Source: Sphingopyxis sp. GW247-27LB (GTDB lineage: Bacteria > Pseudomonadota > Alphaproteobacteria > Sphingomonadales > Sphingomonadaceae). Taken from it: DNA of 64,000 bases. This document shows positions 27,215-35,672 of the stretch, in pieces (the stretch's first letter is position 1; every line of letters starts with the position of its first letter). The notes below the pieces were generated by a model. It was not told the origin of the DNA. It was given only the letters and a program-made list of their open reading frames with translations, and did not search any database. The stretch spans positions 466,241 to 530,240 of the forward strand of contig NZ_NIWD01000002.1 of the NCBI RefSeq assembly GCF_002277025.1. The letters are read 5' to 3'. The translations under genes and the position numbers were made by a program.

Positions 27215-27234
27215 TCTGAAAAAGGGGCAAAGCG

Positions 27235-28068
27235 ATGAATAAGCATTTCCTGGGTTTCGCGGCGGTCGCCGCAGCGGCAATTCTGACGGCGGCGCCCGCG
27301 AGCGCACACCGGCAGTGGCTGCTGCCCTCCTCGACCGTGCTGTCGGGCGACGACGTCTGGGTAACGGTCGACGCTGCGGTATCGAACGACCTTTTCTATT
27401 TCGAGCACCAGCCGCTGCGGCTGAACTCCATGAAAGCCTGGGCGCCGGACGGCAGCGAGGCGCCGATCGAGAATGCGTCGACGGGGCGCTATCGCAGCAC
27501 CTTCGACGTCCATCTGACGCAGAAGGGAACGTGGCGGATCGCGTCGGTCTCCGACGGGGTGATGGGCACCTATGATCTGGGCGGTAAGACCGAGCGGTTG
27601 CCGCGCGGAACGACGACCGCGAACCTCGCAGAGCGGCTCCCGGCCGGAGCGACCAATGTGAAGACCGCCGAATCGAACAACCGCAACGAGATTTTCGTGA
27701 CTGTCGGCGAGCCGACGACGACGCTGTTCAAGCCGACCGGCAAGGGCATCGAACTGGCGCCGGTCACCCACCCGAACGACCTGTTCGCGGGCGAGGCCGC
27801 GACCTTCCAGTTCCTGCTCGACGGCAAGCCCGCGGCGGGGCTGCCGGTGACGGTGATCCCGGGGGGCATCCGCTACCGCGACCAGCTCGGCCAGATCGAT
27901 CTGACGACCGACGCGGAGGGCAAGGTGGAAGTGACTTGGCCCGAGGCTGGTCTCTACTGGCTCAACGTCACGACGCCGCGCGCCGAGCGCGAGGAAGGCG
28001 AGGCCGCGCCGGCCGCGCCGCAGCGGCGCGCGAGCTATGTCACGACGCTCGAAGTGATGGCGCCCTGA
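27235..28068 (+). CDS. periplasmic DUF4198 protein
   Basis: 277 residues, signal peptide ending TAAPASA followed by HRQWLLPSSTVLSGDD, the typical N-terminus of DUF4198 (linked to metal uptake, for example near NikM/CbiM-type transporters). The domain contains DLFYFEHQPLRL, a central FLLDGKPAAGLPVTVIPGG Ig-like strand set, and ends WLNVTTPRAEREEGEA plus a short strand. The two His near the mature N-terminus could bind metal. It lies between the DUF2271 and ApbE genes. Confidence 0.82.
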   Translation: MNKHFLGFAAVAAAAILTAAPASAHRQWLLPSSTVLSGDDVWVTVDAAVSNDLFYFEHQPLRLNSMKAWAPDGSEAPIENASTGRYRSTFDVHLTQKGTWRIASVSDGVMGTYDLGGKTERLPRGTTTANLAERLPAGATNVKTAESNNRNEIFVTVGEPTTTLFKPTGKGIELAPVTHPNDLFAGEAATFQFLLDGKPAAGLPVTVIPGGIRYRDQLGQIDLTTDAEGKVEVTWPEAGLYWLNVTTPRAEREEGEAAPAAPQRRASYVTTLEVMAP

Positions 28069-29021
28069 CCGATCGCGTCCTGATCCCGCGGGCGCTGACG
28101 CCCGCCGCCTTCGCCGCCCGCGATGGCGGCGCGGCGATCCGGTCGTTCGCGGGCGAGACGATGGGAACCTATTGGTCGCTTCAGGCCGTGTCGCCGCCTG
28201 CCGATGCAGCGCCCGGCGTCCAGGCGGTGCTCGACCGGGTGGTCGCGCAGATGAGCCAGTGGGAGGCGACGTCCGACCTCTCGCGCTTCAACCGGGCCGC
28301 GCCGGGCGTCTGGCGCGACGTGCCGGTGGAACTCGCCCATGTCCTCGAGGCGGCGCTCGCCGTGGGCCGAGCGAGCGGCGGAGCGTTCGAGCCCGCGCTG
28401 GGACGGATCACCGAGCAATGGGGCTTCGGAAGCATGGGACCGGTCGATCGCGTGCCGGACAATCCTCCCGCGACCGGCCGGATCGAGTTCGATGCCGAAC
28501 GCCGTCAAGCCCGGCGGGGCGAGGACGCGCTGCTCGATCTGTCGGGCATCGCCAAGGGCTATGGCGTCGATGCCGCGGCCGAATGGCTGTTGGCCAAGGG
28601 CGTGCGCCATTTCCTGATCGAGGTCGGTGGCGAACTGCGCGGCGAGGGCATTCGGCCCGACGGCCAGCCCTGGTGGGTCGATGTCGAGCTGCCGCCCTCC
28701 TGGCCCGGCGCCGGCTGGCGGATCGCGCTGCACGATCTCTCGGTAGCGACCTCGGGCGACTATCGCCGCGGCTTCGAAGTCGATGGCCAGCGCTATTCGC
28801 ACAGCTTCGATCCGCGCACCGGGCGGCCGATCGTCAATGGCGTGCGCTCGGCGACGGTGATCCATCGCAACTGCATGATGGCCGACGGCTGGGCGACGGC
28901 GCTCACCGTGCTGGGGCCGGAGAAGGCGATCGCGCTTGCCGATGCGCAGGGATTGGCGGCGTGCGTGCTCGCCCGGGGGCATGAATTCACTTCGCAGGCT
29001 TGGCGCGCGATGCTCGAATAG
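28065..29021 (+). CDS. apbE: FAD:protein FMN transferase (ApbE-like), start uncertain
   Basis: About 318 residues. ApbE motifs are clear: GETMGTYWSLQ, LSGIAKGYGVDAAAEWL, FLIEVGGELRGEG, LSVATSGDYRR and HSFDPRTGRPI. The enzyme transfers FMN from FAD to a Thr/Ser of the target motif. The start is a problem: no ATG or GTG exists between 27936 (TTG) and the ATG at 28161, which would cut off conserved sequence. A CTG at 28065 overlaps the previous stop (CTGA) and would give a sensible length; I list that start tentatively. No signal peptide is visible whichever start is used, unusual for a protein acting on periplasmic targets. Confidence 0.82.
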   Translation: MTDRVLIPRALTPAAFAARDGGAAIRSFAGETMGTYWSLQAVSPPADAAPGVQAVLDRVVAQMSQWEATSDLSRFNRAAPGVWRDVPVELAHVLEAALAVGRASGGAFEPALGRITEQWGFGSMGPVDRVPDNPPATGRIEFDAERRQARRGEDALLDLSGIAKGYGVDAAAEWLLAKGVRHFLIEVGGELRGEGIRPDGQPWWVDVELPPSWPGAGWRIALHDLSVATSGDYRRGFEVDGQRYSHSFDPRTGRPIVNGVRSATVIHRNCMMADGWATALTVLGPEKAIALADAQGLAACVLARGHEFTSQAWRAMLE

Positions 29022-29068
29022 AGTCTGTCCCGATGGGGTTCGTTGAATCCGTTCAAGCAGGACAGGCG

Positions 29069-29842
29069 CTAGGAACCGTTCCCGCGCAAGATGAACGGGA
29101 TTTCGACCAGTCCCTTGACCTTCACCGCCTGTCCGTTCCGCGTCGTCGGCGCCCAGCGCCATTTCCGCACCGCGCGCAGCGCCGCTTCGTCGAGACGCTG
29201 GAAGCCGCTGCTCTGCGCGACCGAAATGGCTGCGACCGAGCCGTCGACGTCGAGGGTCAGCGCGAGCACTACCGTTCCCGTTTCGCGGTGACGCCGGCTT
29301 TCCCGCGGATAGCTCGGCGGCGCTCCCGACAGCATGCGCGTGCCCAGATCGTCCGCACGCACCGTCGCGGGCAGCGCCGGGGGCGTCGGAGGGTTGGGGG
29401 GAAGGGCGACCGGCACCGGTGGGGTGGGGACCGGATCGGGCGACACCAGCAGCGGGGGGCGATCGTTCGGCACTACGACCAGCGGGCGGGGCGCGACGAT
29501 CGGCGTCGGTTGTTGTTGCGACACGTTCTTCGGCGGCGCCGGCGGGGGTGGAGGCGGGGCGACCGACAGATTGACCACCGCCAGTTTCGTCGTCTCGGTC
29601 TGCGCGCGATGATAGTTCGTCTGTACCAGCGCTGCGAGCAAGGCCGCCGACAGCAGCAGAGTCAGGGCCGCGGCGGGCAGGTCGGGCCCGTGATCCTCGC
29701 CATAGCGCGCGGCCGCCGCCGGGCGGGCGCCGACAGATGCGCGCGCCGCGGAAGCGACGCGCCTTGGCTCCCCGGTCTCGTCAGGTCTCGGACCAGCGCC
29801 GGAGGAGGTTGTGATAGACGCAAGTGAGTTGGAGGACAGCAT
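29069..29842 (-). CDS. tonB: TonB protein
   Basis: 257 residues. One transmembrane helix (LPAAALTLLLSAALLAALV, about 55-73) follows a long cytoplasmic N-terminus. A Pro-rich periplasmic spacer (about 92-165) leads to a TonB C-terminal domain (GTVVLALTLDVDGSVAAISV, then AVRKWRWAPTTRNG). It couples proton motive force to outer-membrane receptors. The ATG at 29842 overlaps piuC by 62 bases; no later start exists before the helix, so either translation begins inside piuC or a rarer start is used. Last gene of the receptor operon. Confidence 0.85.
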   Translation of the reverse strand: MLSSNSLASITTSSGAGPRPDETGEPRRVASAARASVGARPAAAARYGEDHGPDLPAAALTLLLSAALLAALVQTNYHRAQTETTKLAVVNLSVAPPPPPPAPPKNVSQQQPTPIVAPRPLVVVPNDRPPLLVSPDPVPTPPVPVALPPNPPTPPALPATVRADDLGTRMLSGAPPSYPRESRRHRETGTVVLALTLDVDGSVAAISVAQSSGFQRLDEAALRAVRKWRWAPTTRNGQAVKVKGLVEIPFILRGNGS

Positions 29843-30458
29843 CGTCGTCGGCTCCGTCGAGCGTGAGTTTCTGGATGGCGGTGTCCATTTCGAACAGCAT
29901 CCGCCGTTGGTCGTTGTCGCGCACGAGGCTCTGGATCCAGAAGAAGGACGCGAGCCGGGCGCCGCGGGTCACCGGCTCGACGCGGTGGAGACTGTTCGCG
30001 GGATAGACGATGGCATCGCCCGCCGGCAGTGCGATGCCGCGCCCGCCGGGGCTCCCGCTGATGACCAGCCGGCCGCCGTCATAATCGTCCGGATCGTTGA
30101 GGAAGAGCGTGCAGGACAGGTCCGATCGCAGATGCTCGCCGTTCGCCATGTGCATCACGGCGCCATCGACGTGAAAGCCATATTCGCCCCCGCCGGTATA
30201 GCGATTGAAGCGCGGCGGCAGGATCTTGCGTGGGAGTGTCGCTGCGAAGAAAGTGGGAGTCCGCTTCAAAGCCCCGAGCACCGCGGCGCTGAGTTCGGCC
30301 TTGAGCGGCGAGCTATCGGGCAATTGCTCGTTGCGCTTGACCTTCGCCCCCTGCGCGCCGACCGTTTCGCGCCCGTCGGTCCAGTCGGCGGCGTCGAGGC
30401 GGCGGCGGAACTCGGCCACCTCGTCGGGCGTCAGGACCTTCGGGATATGCAGCAACAT
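29781..30458 (-). CDS. piuC: PiuC-type Fe(II)/2-oxoglutarate oxygenase
   Basis: 225 residues, the usual size of PKHD-type hydroxylases that sit beside siderophore receptors. The metal and oxoglutarate residues are in place: YGFHVDGAVMH (HxD), SLHRVEPVTRGARLASFFW (distal His and Arg). The start at 30458 (MLLHIPKVLTPDEV) is the family's; a TTG 12 bases upstream is less likely. It lies 72 bases after the receptor gene. Confidence 0.93.
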   Translation of the reverse strand: MLLHIPKVLTPDEVAEFRRRLDAADWTDGRETVGAQGAKVKRNEQLPDSSPLKAELSAAVLGALKRTPTFFAATLPRKILPPRFNRYTGGGEYGFHVDGAVMHMANGEHLRSDLSCTLFLNDPDDYDGGRLVISGSPGGRGIALPAGDAIVYPANSLHRVEPVTRGARLASFFWIQSLVRDNDQRRMLFEMDTAIQKLTLDGADDDAVLQLTCVYHNLLRRWSET

Positions 30459-30530
30459 GCCGGGCTCCAATGTCTTTAATGGCGAAGGCGGGAGGCAAGC
30501 CCCCCGCCCAAACCCCCGTTCCGCCCCGGC

Positions 30531-32837
30531 CTAGAAGCGGAAGTCGGCGCTGAACAGGAAGGTCTGCGGCTGCCCCGGCGTATAGCGGTAGCCGCTCTTG
30601 TTGATCGCCGCGACATAATCTTCGTCGAACAGATTATAGGCGTTCGCGCGCAGCTTGATATTGTCGTTGATCGCATAGCCGAGCATCGCGTCGACGACCG
30701 TATAGCCCTCGGTGCGCGGCGGCGTGCCGGCCGCGCCGTCGGTCCCGCGCCGCATCCCGCTGGTATAGCGGACGCCGCCGGCAACCTCGAGGCCGAAAGG
30801 TGTGCGATAGCTGGTCCATGACGAGAAGCTGTCGTCGGGGGCATAGGTCAGGCCGCTGCTGCCGTCGACCGCGACGGCGCCGCCATTGGTCACCTTGGTC
30901 TTCTGATGTCCGTACCCGGCGGAGATCGACCAGGCATCGGTGATGTTGCCGACGACCGACAGTTCGAAACCGCGCACCCGCTTCGAGCCGCTCTGGATGT
31001 CGGACGGGTCGGCGGCGTTGACTTCGTTCAGCACCTTGGTCTGGAATACCGCCGCGTTGAGCGCCAGCGCACCGTCGAGCACGTCCCACTTCAGGCCGGC
31101 TTCGATCGTCTTGGCCTTTTGCGGGGCGAAGTCGGGGTTATTGGCGCTGTTGCCGGCAGCCAGGGTGAAGTTCTCTCCGCCCGGGGGCTGCTGCGACAGC
31201 GCATAGTTCACATAGAGGCTGACCGGCTCGCTCGGCTTGAGGACCGCGCCCAGCTTCCAGTTGAACAGCGTGTCCTTGGCCTTCAGGTCGGCAGTGGTGA
31301 CGATCGAGCCGACGGGTGCGGTGCCGCAGGGTACGGCGCCGCGGCCGGTGCCGTTGTTGCAGACGGCGGTGTTGAAATAGGTCGTCTTGTAATGATCGAC
31401 GCGCACACCGCCGGTCACCAGCAGCAGCCCGTCGAAGAATTTCGCGGTGTCGAACGCATAGAAGGCGAGGGTGTTCGTCTTGCCCCGGGCGGCGGTGCCG
31501 TTGCGCGAATGGGTGTAGTCGCTCGTGTCGTTCCAGTCGGGATTGTAGAGATTCGCGACCGGCAACGTGCCCGAGGAGCTGTGGCCGTATATGACCTGCT
31601 TCTCGCCGGTGATCTCGGCGCCGATGCTCAGATTATGCTCGATCGCACCCGTCGCGAAATCGGCCCGCAGATTGAGCTGGTTGGTCAGAATGCGGTTTCT
31701 CGCGTCGCGGATCGTCGGGTTGCCGCGCGTCATCTGATAGGCGGACAGGTCATCGGGGTTGGCGGGATCGCCCGTGATATTGGCTCCCGTCGACATGAAG
31801 GCGGTCAGAAGATAGTCCTGCTTGGTCTCGCCCGCGCGCGCGATGTTGGTCAGCCGCACGCTGTCGGAAAAATCATGCTCGATGATGAGCGTCGCCATCT
31901 GCGCCGTCACGTCGTCGTGATCCTTGCGCGTGCCGTAGAAATTCTTCGAATCGACCGGGTGGCCGACCAGCGGTTCCAGCCCGGCCTGGGGCTCCCAGCC
32001 GAGAAGGGCGATCGTCGGAACATAGCCGTCGGGAATATTGTCCTGATCGACATAGAGTAGGTTGAGATAGGCGCGGGTCGGGGTGTCCAGCCCGAGGCCG
32101 AGCGAGGCGGCGAGGCCGAGCCGCTGATTCTCGACATGATGGCGCCCCGGAACGTCGCTGTCCTGCCACAGCATGTTGAGCCGGAGCGCACTGTTGCTGA
32201 GGCCACCCAGCGTCTGGTTGACGTCGGCGGTCACCCGCCTTTGTCCATCGACCCCGACCGACAGCGCGCCTGATAGCGAGGTTTCGAGCGATGCGCGCTT
32301 GGTCACCATGTTGATCGCGCCGGTCGGCGCGGTGCGGCCGTTGTCGGTGCCCGCCGGACCTTTCTCGACCTCGACCGCTTCGGTGTTGAAGATGTCACGC
32401 GAGACCGATCCCAGATCGCGGATACCGTCGACGAAGATGCTGTTCGACGTGTCGAAGCCGCGCATGCGGATCGAATCGCCGCTCGTCGTGTTGCCGTTTT
32501 CGCCGGCATAGAAGGTGCCGACGCCGGGGCTGTTGCGCAACACTTCGGTCAGCGTCGTCGCGCCCTGTTCGGTGAACAGTTCCTTGCTGATGATCTGGAT
32601 CGTCTGTGGCGTGTCGCGGAGCGGCTGCGTGAATTTGGGCGAGGAGGGCTTGTCGACCTTGTAGCCGTCCTCATCGATGGCGGTGTCGACGACCGTGACG
32701 CCGCCGAGCACCGGCTGCTTCGCTTCCTGCCCGCTATCCTGCGCGGCGGCGGGGGAGGCGGCGAGACCGAAGCAGCTGAGCGCCAGATAGGCCGGAGCCG
32801 CCGCCGACATGGTTTCGCGCAAACGCAAGATTGACAT
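30531..32837 (-). CDS. TonB-dependent siderophore receptor (Fiu/PiuA type)
   Basis: 768 residues. A signal peptide (ending SPAAAQ) is followed by the plug (TQPLRDTPQTIQIISKELF, TLTEVLRNSPGVGTFYAGEN, RMRGFDTSNSIFVDGIRD) and a 22-strand-type barrel ending in FRF. The plug pattern and the neighbouring piuC point to a catecholate siderophore receptor such as Fiu/PiuA. The ATG at 32837 has AGGGGA in front; the frame is open 102 bases further but that part overlaps the Fur-like box. Likely iron-repressed. Confidence 0.92.
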   Translation of the reverse strand: MSILRLRETMSAAAPAYLALSCFGLAASPAAAQDSGQEAKQPVLGGVTVVDTAIDEDGYKVDKPSSPKFTQPLRDTPQTIQIISKELFTEQGATTLTEVLRNSPGVGTFYAGENGNTTSGDSIRMRGFDTSNSIFVDGIRDLGSVSRDIFNTEAVEVEKGPAGTDNGRTAPTGAINMVTKRASLETSLSGALSVGVDGQRRVTADVNQTLGGLSNSALRLNMLWQDSDVPGRHHVENQRLGLAASLGLGLDTPTRAYLNLLYVDQDNIPDGYVPTIALLGWEPQAGLEPLVGHPVDSKNFYGTRKDHDDVTAQMATLIIEHDFSDSVRLTNIARAGETKQDYLLTAFMSTGANITGDPANPDDLSAYQMTRGNPTIRDARNRILTNQLNLRADFATGAIEHNLSIGAEITGEKQVIYGHSSSGTLPVANLYNPDWNDTSDYTHSRNGTAARGKTNTLAFYAFDTAKFFDGLLLVTGGVRVDHYKTTYFNTAVCNNGTGRGAVPCGTAPVGSIVTTADLKAKDTLFNWKLGAVLKPSEPVSLYVNYALSQQPPGGENFTLAAGNSANNPDFAPQKAKTIEAGLKWDVLDGALALNAAVFQTKVLNEVNAADPSDIQSGSKRVRGFELSVVGNITDAWSISAGYGHQKTKVTNGGAVAVDGSSGLTYAPDDSFSSWTSYRTPFGLEVAGGVRYTSGMRRGTDGAAGTPPRTEGYTVVDAMLGYAINDNIKLRANAYNLFDEDYVAAINKSGYRYTPGQPQTFLFSADFRF

Positions 32838-32910
32838 GAATTTCCCCTTTTTTCGAGCGAGCTTCGTAACGGCGATGCCGCTATTGCGAGTCGGTCGCAA
32901 AGTCAATGAA

Positions 32911-32930
32911 ATTGAGAATCGTTCGCGATA
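32911..32930 (-). promoter_or_regulatory. Fur-like box upstream of the siderophore receptor
   Basis: Plus-strand sequence ATTGAGAATCGTTCGCGATA, identical to the box at 25978-25997 except one base. It lies 74 bases before the receptor ATG and after the stop of the TonB-like gene, so it would sit at the receptor promoter. Confidence 0.65.
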
Positions 32931-32954
32931 TTGTCGCAAAATCGTCGCGATCGA

Positions 32955-33674
32955 TCAGCGCCGGGGTTCGAGCCACCAGCTCTGCCGCCAGCCATATTGG
33001 CTCGCGATCGGGGCTCCGCGGCCCTCGGTCGCGGGCTTGAAGCGGAAGCGCTTTTCGATCAGGCGGCACGTCGCCGCGTCGAGCGAGGGATCGCCGCTGG
33101 TTCGGGCGATACGGCAGCCGCTGACGCGGCCCGTCGTCTCGATGGTGAAGCGCACCTCGACCTCGCCGCCGACCCTCGCGCGGGCCGCTGGGCTGGGATA
33201 GTCGGAATCGCGGATCGCGCCGCTGAGCCACACGGGGCGCGTTCCGCCGCCGGTGCCGGTGCCCGATCCGCCGGCGCCGGTCCCGTCGCCTTGCCCGCCC
33301 GCGCCAGATCCGGGACCGGGGCTGGGCGCTGCGCCTGCCGAGGATTCGCTGCCGGCACCGGGGGTGGGTGAGGTCTGAATGGTCGGTTCGATCGGCGGCA
33401 GCTTTGGCTTGGGCGCCGCGACAGGCGCCGCCTTGGCGAATTTGTTGGCGGCCCCTTCGTTGCCGCTCGCCTTCTCGTCGAAGCGGGGCTTTGGCGGTGG
33501 TTCCTCGCGGGGTGGCGCGGGGATGGCGATCGCGCTGATCGTCGCATTGGCGATGCGGACGACCGTCAGGTCGAGCCCGCTCACCAGCCCCAATCCCACG
33601 GCCACCACCGCGAGCAAGCTGCCGACCGCCGCGATCCCGCGCTGCCGCACTGAAATCTGCCCGCTGTAGCTCAT
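32955..33674 (-). CDS. TonB-like energy transducer, second copy
   Basis: 239 residues. N-terminal helix (GIAAVGSLLAVVAVGLGLVSG), a Pro/Lys-rich stretch, then a Gly/Ser/Thr-rich spacer (about 105-145), and a TonB-type C-terminal domain (GGEVEVRFTIETTGRVSGC, then LIEKRFRFKPATEGRG). Two Cys in the C-terminal domain (SGCRI, AATCRL) could form a disulfide. Different from the tonB at 29069, which has a Pro-rich spacer. It may serve other receptors. Confidence 0.75.
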   Translation of the reverse strand: MSYSGQISVRQRGIAAVGSLLAVVAVGLGLVSGLDLTVVRIANATISAIAIPAPPREEPPPKPRFDEKASGNEGAANKFAKAAPVAAPKPKLPPIEPTIQTSPTPGAGSESSAGAAPSPGPGSGAGGQGDGTGAGGSGTGTGGGTRPVWLSGAIRDSDYPSPAARARVGGEVEVRFTIETTGRVSGCRIARTSGDPSLDAATCRLIEKRFRFKPATEGRGAPIASQYGWRQSWWLEPRR

Positions 33675-33720
33675 CGCTCCGTCCGCAGCGCCCGAACGCC
33701 GGGCACCTTCCGAACGGGGT

Positions 33721-34587
33721 CTACAGAAATTCGTCTAGCGTGGACATGAACCGCTCGAACTGGTCGTGGTGCAGCCAGTGGCCGGCATTTTCGAATTCGA
33801 TCACCTTCGCGGTATTGAAATGGCGGAGCCGCCCATCGCCTTGGGGGTTCGAGGCCCAGCTGTCGGCGCCATAGAGAAGCAGGGTGGGACAGGTGATCGC
33901 CGACCATAGTGTCTCGATGTCGGCCTGCGGCATGTCGAACACCGACCAGACGTTGAGGTAATTGTCGAACTTCCAGCTCCAACTGCCATCCTCGTTGCGG
34001 TTGATCCCCTGCACGGTCAGATGGCGCGCCTGTTCGGGGGTCAAATAGGCGTTTTCCGCCATCATCCGGGCGAGCGCATCGTCGAGCGTCGCATAACGCT
34101 TGGGCATCCGCCCCGCCGCCTTGCGCTTGTCATCGATCCATTTGCGGAAGCGGTCGCCGACCGGCACCGCAGCGCGTTCCGCCAGCACCTTGGGCGAGGG
34201 CCCGAGCCCCTCGATCGCGACGAGCTTGCGAACATGGTCGGGGTAGAGGCCGGTATAGCGGAGCGCGACATTGCCGCCCATCGAATGCGCGACGATGGTA
34301 ACCGGCGCGAGGTCGAGCTGATGGATCAGCTGCGCAAGGTCGTAGACGAAGGCGTCCATGTCGTAATTGGCGTCGGGCGACCAGGCACTGTCGCCATGGC
34401 CGCGCAGGTCGGGCGCGATGACATGATAGCGGTCGGCCAGTTTCTCTGCGACCCAGTCCCAGCTCCGGCAATGATCGCGCCCGCCGTGAACGAGCAGCAG
34501 CGGTAGCGCGCCCTCATTCCCCCAGTCGACATAGTGCAGCTTCAGCCGCTGCGAAATGAAGCTGTTGGAGGTGGGGCCTCTTGCCAT
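33721..34587 (-). CDS. alpha/beta hydrolase
   Basis: 288 residues. The core is a typical alpha/beta hydrolase fold: oxyanion region LLLVHGGRDHCRSWDWV, nucleophile elbow VAHSMGGNVALRY (Ser), and acid and His in the final third (HWLHHDQFERF). Substrate unknown. The start at 34587 is used; the frame is open upstream. Divergent from the SDR gene with a 92-bp gap. Confidence 0.87.
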   Translation of the reverse strand: MARGPTSNSFISQRLKLHYVDWGNEGALPLLLVHGGRDHCRSWDWVAEKLADRYHVIAPDLRGHGDSAWSPDANYDMDAFVYDLAQLIHQLDLAPVTIVAHSMGGNVALRYTGLYPDHVRKLVAIEGLGPSPKVLAERAAVPVGDRFRKWIDDKRKAAGRMPKRYATLDDALARMMAENAYLTPEQARHLTVQGINRNEDGSWSWKFDNYLNVWSVFDMPQADIETLWSAITCPTLLLYGADSWASNPQGDGRLRHFNTAKVIEFENAGHWLHHDQFERFMSTLDEFL

Positions 34588-34679
34588 CGGTTCGTCCTTG
34601 CTGTCTGGTTGAGTTTCAAAAGGCGACCGAATCCGATCCGTCAACCCCGGATCGTACGCGCCCCAAGGGAGACAAGTGC

Positions 34680-35471
34680 ATGACGACCTTTCGTGAGAAT
34701 CTGTTCGAGGGCAAGACGGCGTTCGTCGCCGGCGGCACGAGCGGGATCAACCTGGGCATCGCCAAGCGCTTTGCCGAGCTGGGCGCGAAGGTCGCGGTCG
34801 CCGGGCGCGACCCCGACAAGGCGCAGCGCGCCGCGGCGGAGATCGGCCATGACGCGATCGGCCTGTCGGGTGACGTGCGTGATTATGATGCGATCCGCGG
34901 AGTGATGGAGACCGTCGCTGACAAGCTCGGTGCGATGGATATCGTCGTCTCGGGCGCGGCGGGCAATTTCCTGGCGCCCGCGCTCGGCATGTCGTCCAAC
35001 GCCTTTCGTACTGTGGTCGACATCGACCTCAACGGTACTTTCAACGTGTTCCGTGGCTGCCACGACTTGCTGGCTCGTCCGGGCGCCTCGCTGATCGCGA
35101 TCACCGCGGGGCAGGCGGTCAACGCTTCGGCGTTGCAGGCGCATGCCTGCGCGGCGAAGGCGGGGATCAACCAGCTCATCCGCGTGCTCGCGCTCGAATG
35201 GGGCCCCGAGGTGCGCGTGAACGGCATCTCGCCGGGCCCCATCGCCGACACCGAAGGCATGAAGCGCCTCGCCCCCGACGCCGCCTCGCGCGAGGCGCAT
35301 TACGCCCGCATCGCGATGAAGCGCTGGGGCAAGGTCGAGGAGGTCGCCGAATCGGCGGTGTTCCTCTGCTCGCCGGCGGCGGGCTATATCACCGGAACCA
35401 TCCTCGACTGCGACGGCGGCAGCCAGGTCGGCGATGCGTCGCGCGGCGACCTGGCGCGCGGGATGGCCTGA
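34680..35471 (+). CDS. SDR-family 2,4-dienoyl-CoA reductase-like enzyme
   Basis: 263 residues. The NADPH-binding motif GGTSGINLGIA is at the N-terminus, followed by AAGNFLAPALGMSSNAFRTV and DLNGTFNVFRG. The usual YxxxK is replaced: the region reads QAHACAAKAGINQLIR, with Lys kept and Tyr absent. The same change, plus the following GPIADTEGMKRL, matches peroxisomal-type 2,4-dienoyl-CoA reductases, which lack that Tyr. It probably takes part in oxidation of unsaturated fatty acids. ATG 34680 chosen by the N-terminus. Confidence 0.82.
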   Translation: MTTFRENLFEGKTAFVAGGTSGINLGIAKRFAELGAKVAVAGRDPDKAQRAAAEIGHDAIGLSGDVRDYDAIRGVMETVADKLGAMDIVVSGAAGNFLAPALGMSSNAFRTVVDIDLNGTFNVFRGCHDLLARPGASLIAITAGQAVNASALQAHACAAKAGINQLIRVLALEWGPEVRVNGISPGPIADTEGMKRLAPDAASREAHYARIAMKRWGKVEEVAESAVFLCSPAAGYITGTILDCDGGSQVGDASRGDLARGMA

Positions 35472-35487
35472 CCGAGCCTTAGAAAGC

Positions 35488-35524
35488 AAAAACGCCGCCA
35501 ACCCGTTGGGGTGGCGGCGTTTTG
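35488..35524. terminator. bidirectional intrinsic terminator
   Basis: AACGCCGCCAACCC pairs with GGGGTGGCGGCGTT across a three-base loop, flanked by AAAAA on the left and TTT on the right. It ends the SDR gene (+) and the tRNA-Val transcript (-). Confidence 0.8.
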
Positions 35525-35526
35525 AA

Positions 35527-35601
35527 TGGTGGGCGTGGCAAGGATTGAACTTGCGACCCCTGCGATGTCAACACAGTGCTCTACCACTGAGCTACACGCC
35601 C
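35527..35601 (-). tRNA. tRNA-Val (GAC)
   Basis: Minus-strand acceptor GGGCGTG pairs with CACGCCC, discriminator A, CCA encoded. The anticodon stem CTGTG/CGCAG encloses TTGACAT, anticodon GAC. D-loop TAGCTCAGTGGTAGA and T-loop are standard. Confidence 0.96.
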
Positions 35602-35672
35602 ATCCCTTGGGGTGACGCGCCCCCTAATCGCCCCGGCGCGGCTTGGCAAGCCCTTCGCGCGAGGCGGCGGCG

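Noticed and set aside
29069-33674. Low-complexity Pro- and Gly-rich stretches as tandem DNA repeats
   Set aside because: They encode the periplasmic spacers of two TonB-like proteins; no exact unit repeat was seen.
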